This document shows positions 61,311 to 64,000 of a stretch of 64,000 nt of DNA, in pieces. The stretch lies in assembly GCA_900102385.1 (NCBI GenBank), contig FNBQ01000002.1, forward strand, positions 1 through 64,000, read 5' to 3'. A program made the translations under genes and the position numbers. This DNA is from Bacteroidales bacterium KHT7. Lineage in GTDB: Bacteria; Bacteroidota; Bacteroidia; Bacteroidales; Bacteroidaceae. Every line of letters starts with the position of its first letter. The first letter of the stretch is position 1. The notes beneath the pieces were generated by a model, which was given only the letters and a program-made list of their open reading frames with translations, searched no databases and had not been told where the DNA came from.

Positions 61311-61817
61311 ATGAAGAATATAGGAATTGTTTTCGGCTCAACAACAGGTACATGTGAGAGCCTTGCAGCAACGGTTGCTGAAAAACTTGGCGTGTCGGCA
61401 GACAACGTTATAAACGTTACTGACCTTACAGCCGACAAGGCGGAGAGTTATGATGTATTGGTGCTCGGCTCGTCTACTTGGGGCGACGGAGAACTTCAGG
61501 ATGACTGGTACGACGGTCTTTCGGTGCTGAAGAGTGCCAATCTTTCGGGCAAGACCGTTGCGCTTTTTGCTTGCGGCGACTCAGACTCTTACTCGTCAAC
61601 ATTCTGCGATGCAATGGCTGAGCTGAAGGCTGGCTTGGCATCATCGGGCGTTACATTCGTTGGTGCTGTTGATGCTTCGGCTTACTCTTACGACGACAGC
61701 CGTGCTGTAGAGGACGGCAAGTTCATCGGTCTTGCCATCGACGATGTAAATGAGAGCAGCAAGACCGACGCTCGCGTATCGGCTTGGGCCGATGCTTTAA
61801 AGCCTTATCTGGCATAA
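61311..61817 (+). CDS. fldA: Flavodoxin
   Basis: 168 residues, long-chain flavodoxin. The FMN phosphate loop is FGSTTGTCES; the isoalloxazine loops are GSSTWGDGELQDDWYD and CGDSDSYSSTFCDAM. It carries electrons in the cytoplasm. A TACTTTTG -7 element lies about 55 bases upstream. It is followed 39 bases later by a DUF2023 gene, a usual pairing. Confidence 0.96.
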   Translation: MKNIGIVFGSTTGTCESLAATVAEKLGVSADNVINVTDLTADKAESYDVLVLGSSTWGDGELQDDWYDGLSVLKSANLSGKTVALFACGDSDSYSSTFCDAMAELKAGLASSGVTFVGAVDASAYSYDDSRAVEDGKFIGLAIDDVNESSKTDARVSAWADALKPYLA

Positions 61818-61856
61818 AGAAAGAAGAAAGTTTTATAATTTTTGAAAGGAAACGCA

Positions 61857-62234
61857 ATGCAAGTATCAGAAGATTTCAACCCAGCCGACCTGAAGGTCCT
61901 GTTCAATCACATTTACGAGTACAAGAAGGGCGTACGCAGAATGGTTCTCTACACGGTAAACCGAAAGTATCTCGACTTTGCCGTTGAGCGCCTTGCCCAT
62001 CAGGGTATAAGTTACTATGTATTGTCGGCAGGCAAGAACAACGTTAATCTCTTCTTCGGAAGAGACGAGTGCATCGACACGGTGCGTTGCCTCATCAGAT
62101 GTCCGCTGAACCAGCTTACGCCAGAGCAGGATTTCATCTTGGGCACTCTGCTTGGTTACGATGTGTGCGTGCAATGTGAGCGTTATTGCGGCAAGGTTGA
62201 AGCAATTGGCAAGATGCGGCTTGCTGTTTCCTGA
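61857..62234 (+). CDS. DUF2023 protein next to flavodoxin
   Basis: The start at 61857 (MQVSEDFNPADLKVLF) is preferred because AGGAAA lies at the right distance before it; an in-frame ATG five codons earlier is possible. It is 125 residues with FNHIYEYKKGVRRMVLYT, VNLFFGRDECID and LLGYDVCVQCERYC. The DUF2023 family occurs beside flavodoxin genes and its function is unknown. Confidence 0.85.
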   Translation: MQVSEDFNPADLKVLFNHIYEYKKGVRRMVLYTVNRKYLDFAVERLAHQGISYYVLSAGKNNVNLFFGRDECIDTVRCLIRCPLNQLTPEQDFILGTLLGYDVCVQCERYCGKVEAIGKMRLAVS

Positions 62235-62260
62235 TTGTTAGTTGTAGTACACAAAAAAGA

Positions 62261-62301
62261 AAGAAGGCTGTCGTCTCTCATTAGTAGATGACAGCCTTCT
62301 T
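62261..62301. terminator. Bidirectional terminator between DUF2023 and purN
   Basis: AAGAAGGCTGTC / GACAGCCTTCTT, a 12-bp perfect stem with A and T runs on the two sides, ending two bases from the purN stop. Confidence 0.9.
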
Positions 62302-62303
62302 TT

Positions 62304-62879
62304 TTATGCCTTTATAACGCTTTCTATAACCTTTGGAAAGTGAGCCTGCTCAAGTTCGTGAATCTTGGCGGCGATGGTGTCGGCAGTATCCTCATCGGAA
62401 AGTGCTACCTTGAACTGCGCAATATGCTCGCCGGCATCCAGTTCGTTATTCACAAAATGAATGGTTATTCCCGTCTCTTTCTCTCCGGCAGCCTTTACTG
62501 CCTCATGAATGTGATGACCGTACATTCCCTTTCCGCCGTATTTTGGCAGCAGGGCGGGGTGGATGTTTATGATGCGCTTAGGATAGGCGTCGATAAGATA
62601 ATCTGGCACTTTTACTAGGAATCCGGCAAGGATGATGAAGTCGCAATCCTTTACGGCAGCCATTACTGTGGCTTCGTCCTCGGCAAACTGCTTTCGGCTT
62701 ATAACCGCGTTGGGAATGTCATGATTCTTGGCTCGCTGAAGTGCGTAGGCATCAGCCTTGTTGCTCACCACCATGCTCACCTCAACCTGCTCGTCGGCAG
62801 AGAAATAATTGATGATGTTTTCGAGATTCGTTCCACCGCCGCTCACAAATACGGCAAGGCGTATCTTTTTGTTGTTCAT
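62304..62879 (-). CDS. purN: Phosphoribosylglycinamide formyltransferase
   Basis: 191 residues. The N-terminal VFVSGGGTNLENII phosphate loop, IILAGFLVKVPDYLIDAYPKRIINIHPALLPKYGG (catalytic Asn-His-Asp set begins here) and the AHFPKVIE end are typical. It formylates GAR in purine synthesis, consistent with folD and the cyclo-ligase elsewhere in the window. Confidence 0.96.
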   Translation of the reverse strand: MNNKKIRLAVFVSGGGTNLENIINYFSADEQVEVSMVVSNKADAYALQRAKNHDIPNAVISRKQFAEDEATVMAAVKDCDFIILAGFLVKVPDYLIDAYPKRIINIHPALLPKYGGKGMYGHHIHEAVKAAGEKETGITIHFVNNELDAGEHIAQFKVALSDEDTADTIAAKIHELEQAHFPKVIESVIKA

Positions 62880-62913
62880 ATATGTTTTTGTTGGTTGTTA
62901 TTTCAGATTTTAA

Positions 62914-62962
62914 TTGACGATTGACAGTTGACAATTCAAAATTATGAATTATCAATTTTGAA
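62914..62962. repeat. AT-rich short repeat and palindrome
   Basis: Three 7-base units TTGACGA, TTGACAG, TTGACAA are followed by the hairpin TTCAAAATT / AATTTTGAA. Such stretches are common between Bacteroidales genes. It sits in the leader of purN and after the ProX gene. Confidence 0.6.
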
Positions 62963-62992
62963 TTATGAATTCAGCCGTTCTCAATTTTCAAT

Positions 62993-63514
62993 TCAATAAA
63001 GCTTGATATACTCGTAAGTATTTCCGATGCCGTCAAGATATTGTTTGAACGCTTCGCGCGAGATTACCACCGTTCCGCGGCAGTCGTTAGGGTGGAACGA
63101 CAGGCTTTCGGCATCCTTCAGATTCTCGTCGAGAAACAGATGAACGTGATGTTCCTCGTCGTTAATCAGTCCGAAAGGCGAAACGCTTCCCGGCTTCAGA
63201 CCAAGATACTTCATCATGCGCTCGGGCGATGCGAACGACAGCTTTCCGCACGATGGCAGACCCTTTGACACTAGCGATTCCTTCAGAATATGCTCAAGTT
63301 CGTGAATGTCTAGGTCGTAGTCGCAGTTGAAGCACACCAGATAGTGCTTGTTGCCTTTATGGTTTCTGAAGAAGAGATTCTTGCAATGGACAGAGCCGTC
63401 CTCCTTCCACCAGCGTTTGGCTTCTTCTATGGTTTTACCTTCGGGATGATTGTAATTCGTAAACGGAATGTTATGTTCTCTGAGATAGTTGAGGACAGTT
63501 TCTTCTCGTGTCAT
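62993..63514 (-). CDS. Prolyl-tRNA editing deacylase-like protein (ProX/YbaK type)
   Basis: 173 residues with an YbaK/aa-tRNA deacylase fold: the conserved Lys in HCKNLFFRNHKGNKHYLV, the GKLSFASPERMMKYLGLKPGSVSPFGLIND signature and FHPNDCRGTVVIS. It hydrolyses mischarged tRNA-Pro (Ala or Cys) in trans. Monocistronic. Confidence 0.93.
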   Translation of the reverse strand: MTREETVLNYLREHNIPFTNYNHPEGKTIEEAKRWWKEDGSVHCKNLFFRNHKGNKHYLVCFNCDYDLDIHELEHILKESLVSKGLPSCGKLSFASPERMMKYLGLKPGSVSPFGLINDEEHHVHLFLDENLKDAESLSFHPNDCRGTVVISREAFKQYLDGIGNTYEYIKLY

Positions 63515-63687
63515 ACTGATTGTTTTTTTTTACTTCTGTGTGCAAATATACATTAAATAGCCGAAAATTCCGAACTTTTTGTAAGATTTTAGGCAAAAAA
63601 GAAGTCGGCTACTGAATGATGTAGCCGACCGTTGTATCAGTTTCTTTTGTGCTTTGCATAAAACGTGCAAGGAAATGCGTTTTTCCT

Positions 63688-64000
63688 TTATTTGTCCGGG
63701 TCTTCGCCGATGCTCGACTGGTTGTATGTTATCGTTGGTATTCGGTAGATGCTTCGGGCAGAGAACAGACCGAGCACTCCAGATGTGAAGTTTGGCAGCG
63801 GATTGCAGTTGTTGCTTTCGGCAATGCTCAGCGAGAAGAAGTAGTTGTATGCTGTTTCGTCGATGAGGCTCACCGAGATGTCGAGTTTGTCGCCGTCGTG
63901 CAGCCATTCCTCGCGTTTTTCCTTCTCGTCGTCGCCTTCGTTGTTTGCGAAGAGGCTGCAGTTGAATACAATCTTTCCGTCGTTGGCAACCTTGTTGTCC
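63688..64000 (-). CDS. C-terminal part of a secreted/outer-membrane protein, possibly DUF4249
   Basis: The gene enters from the right edge of the window; 103 C-terminal codons are seen, ending EDPDK. VSLIDETAYNYFFSLSIAES and NPLPNFTSGVLGLFSARSIYRIPTI resemble the end of DUF4249 lipoproteins, which usually finish with an N-i-x-G-G-l-G-f-F motif and lie next to TonB-dependent receptor genes. The start and signal are outside the window. Assignment is tentative. Confidence 0.55.
   Translation of the reverse strand, partial: DNKVANDGKIVFNCSLFANNEGDDEKEKREEWLHDGDKLDISVSLIDETAYNYFFSLSIAESNNCNPLPNFTSGVLGLFSARSIYRIPTITYNQSSIGEDPDK

Noticed and set aside
62914-62992. The AT-rich repeats as an attachment site or small array
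   Set aside because: Units are only seven bases, three copies, and similar stretches are frequent between Bacteroidales genes.

Overview
The window is about 64 kb of a Bacteroidales chromosome, most likely Prevotellaceae. Signs of this are SusC/SusD pairs, promoters of the Bacteroidetes type (TTTG, about 19-20 bases, then TAnnTTTG), GldE, a DUF5686 protein, a C10 (streptopain/interpain-like) protease, the 29-residue COX24/AURKAIP1-like ribosomal protein and a trp operon in the order trpB-E-G-D-C-F-A. No phage, plasmid or CRISPR structure is seen.

Region 1 (1-15,780) is a fructan-utilisation locus. The minus strand carries SusC, SusD, a surface glycan-binding lipoprotein and a GH32 lipoprotein, with the regulator just upstream. 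The plus strand carries a second GH32 enzyme, a sugar permease and a PfkB fructokinase. Together they would capture and cut levan or inulin at the surface, finish cutting it in the periplasm, import fructose and phosphorylate it. The regulator is unusual: a periplasmic sugar-binding domain, one membrane helix and a cytoplasmic AraC domain, without the kinase and receiver parts of a hybrid two-component system. The locus lies between two direct copies of the folD 3' end plus terminator (99-230 and 15,645-15,779). Beside it are an 11-bp tandem array, a decayed group II intron maturase, an inverted-repeat-bounded small element and a chimeric AlbA_2/M19 fragment. All of this suggests insertion or rearrangement at this spot.

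Region 2 (15,740-29,716) is housekeeping: glnS-dedA-ffh-folD, a GT2 glycosyltransferase, then DUF5686, rarA and a secreted C10 protease on the plus strand, and a YgiQ radical-SAM protein with a small orphan upstream of it.

Region 3 (29,800-30,260) holds two adjacent 33-residue peptide genes that are clearly paralogous, with their own promoter and terminator. This is the best candidate here for an undescribed system.

Region 4 (30,350-50,530) is core metabolism and maintenance: tRNA-Tyr, ribH, a TPR protein, recF-DUF721, an M3 peptidase/dCMP deaminase/S41 protease/5-FTHF cyclo-ligase operon, an RNase E/G-family protein with COX24-like protein and HU, ssb-gldE-PPTase, luxS-thrE-ansA, a GIN-repeat protein, thiD, an SMR/Gdx exporter, a Nim-like flavoprotein and a DUF3089 lipoprotein.

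Region 5 (50,610-57,300) is the complete trp operon. It is preceded by a consensus promoter and a 27-residue leader peptide with three consecutive Trp codons, followed by a terminator, which is a classical attenuator. Region 6 (57,570-64,000) holds a tandem duplication of a DUF975 membrane protein gene, a secreted endonuclease I, flavodoxin with DUF2023, purN, a ProX-type deacylase and the 3' end of a gene cut by the window edge.
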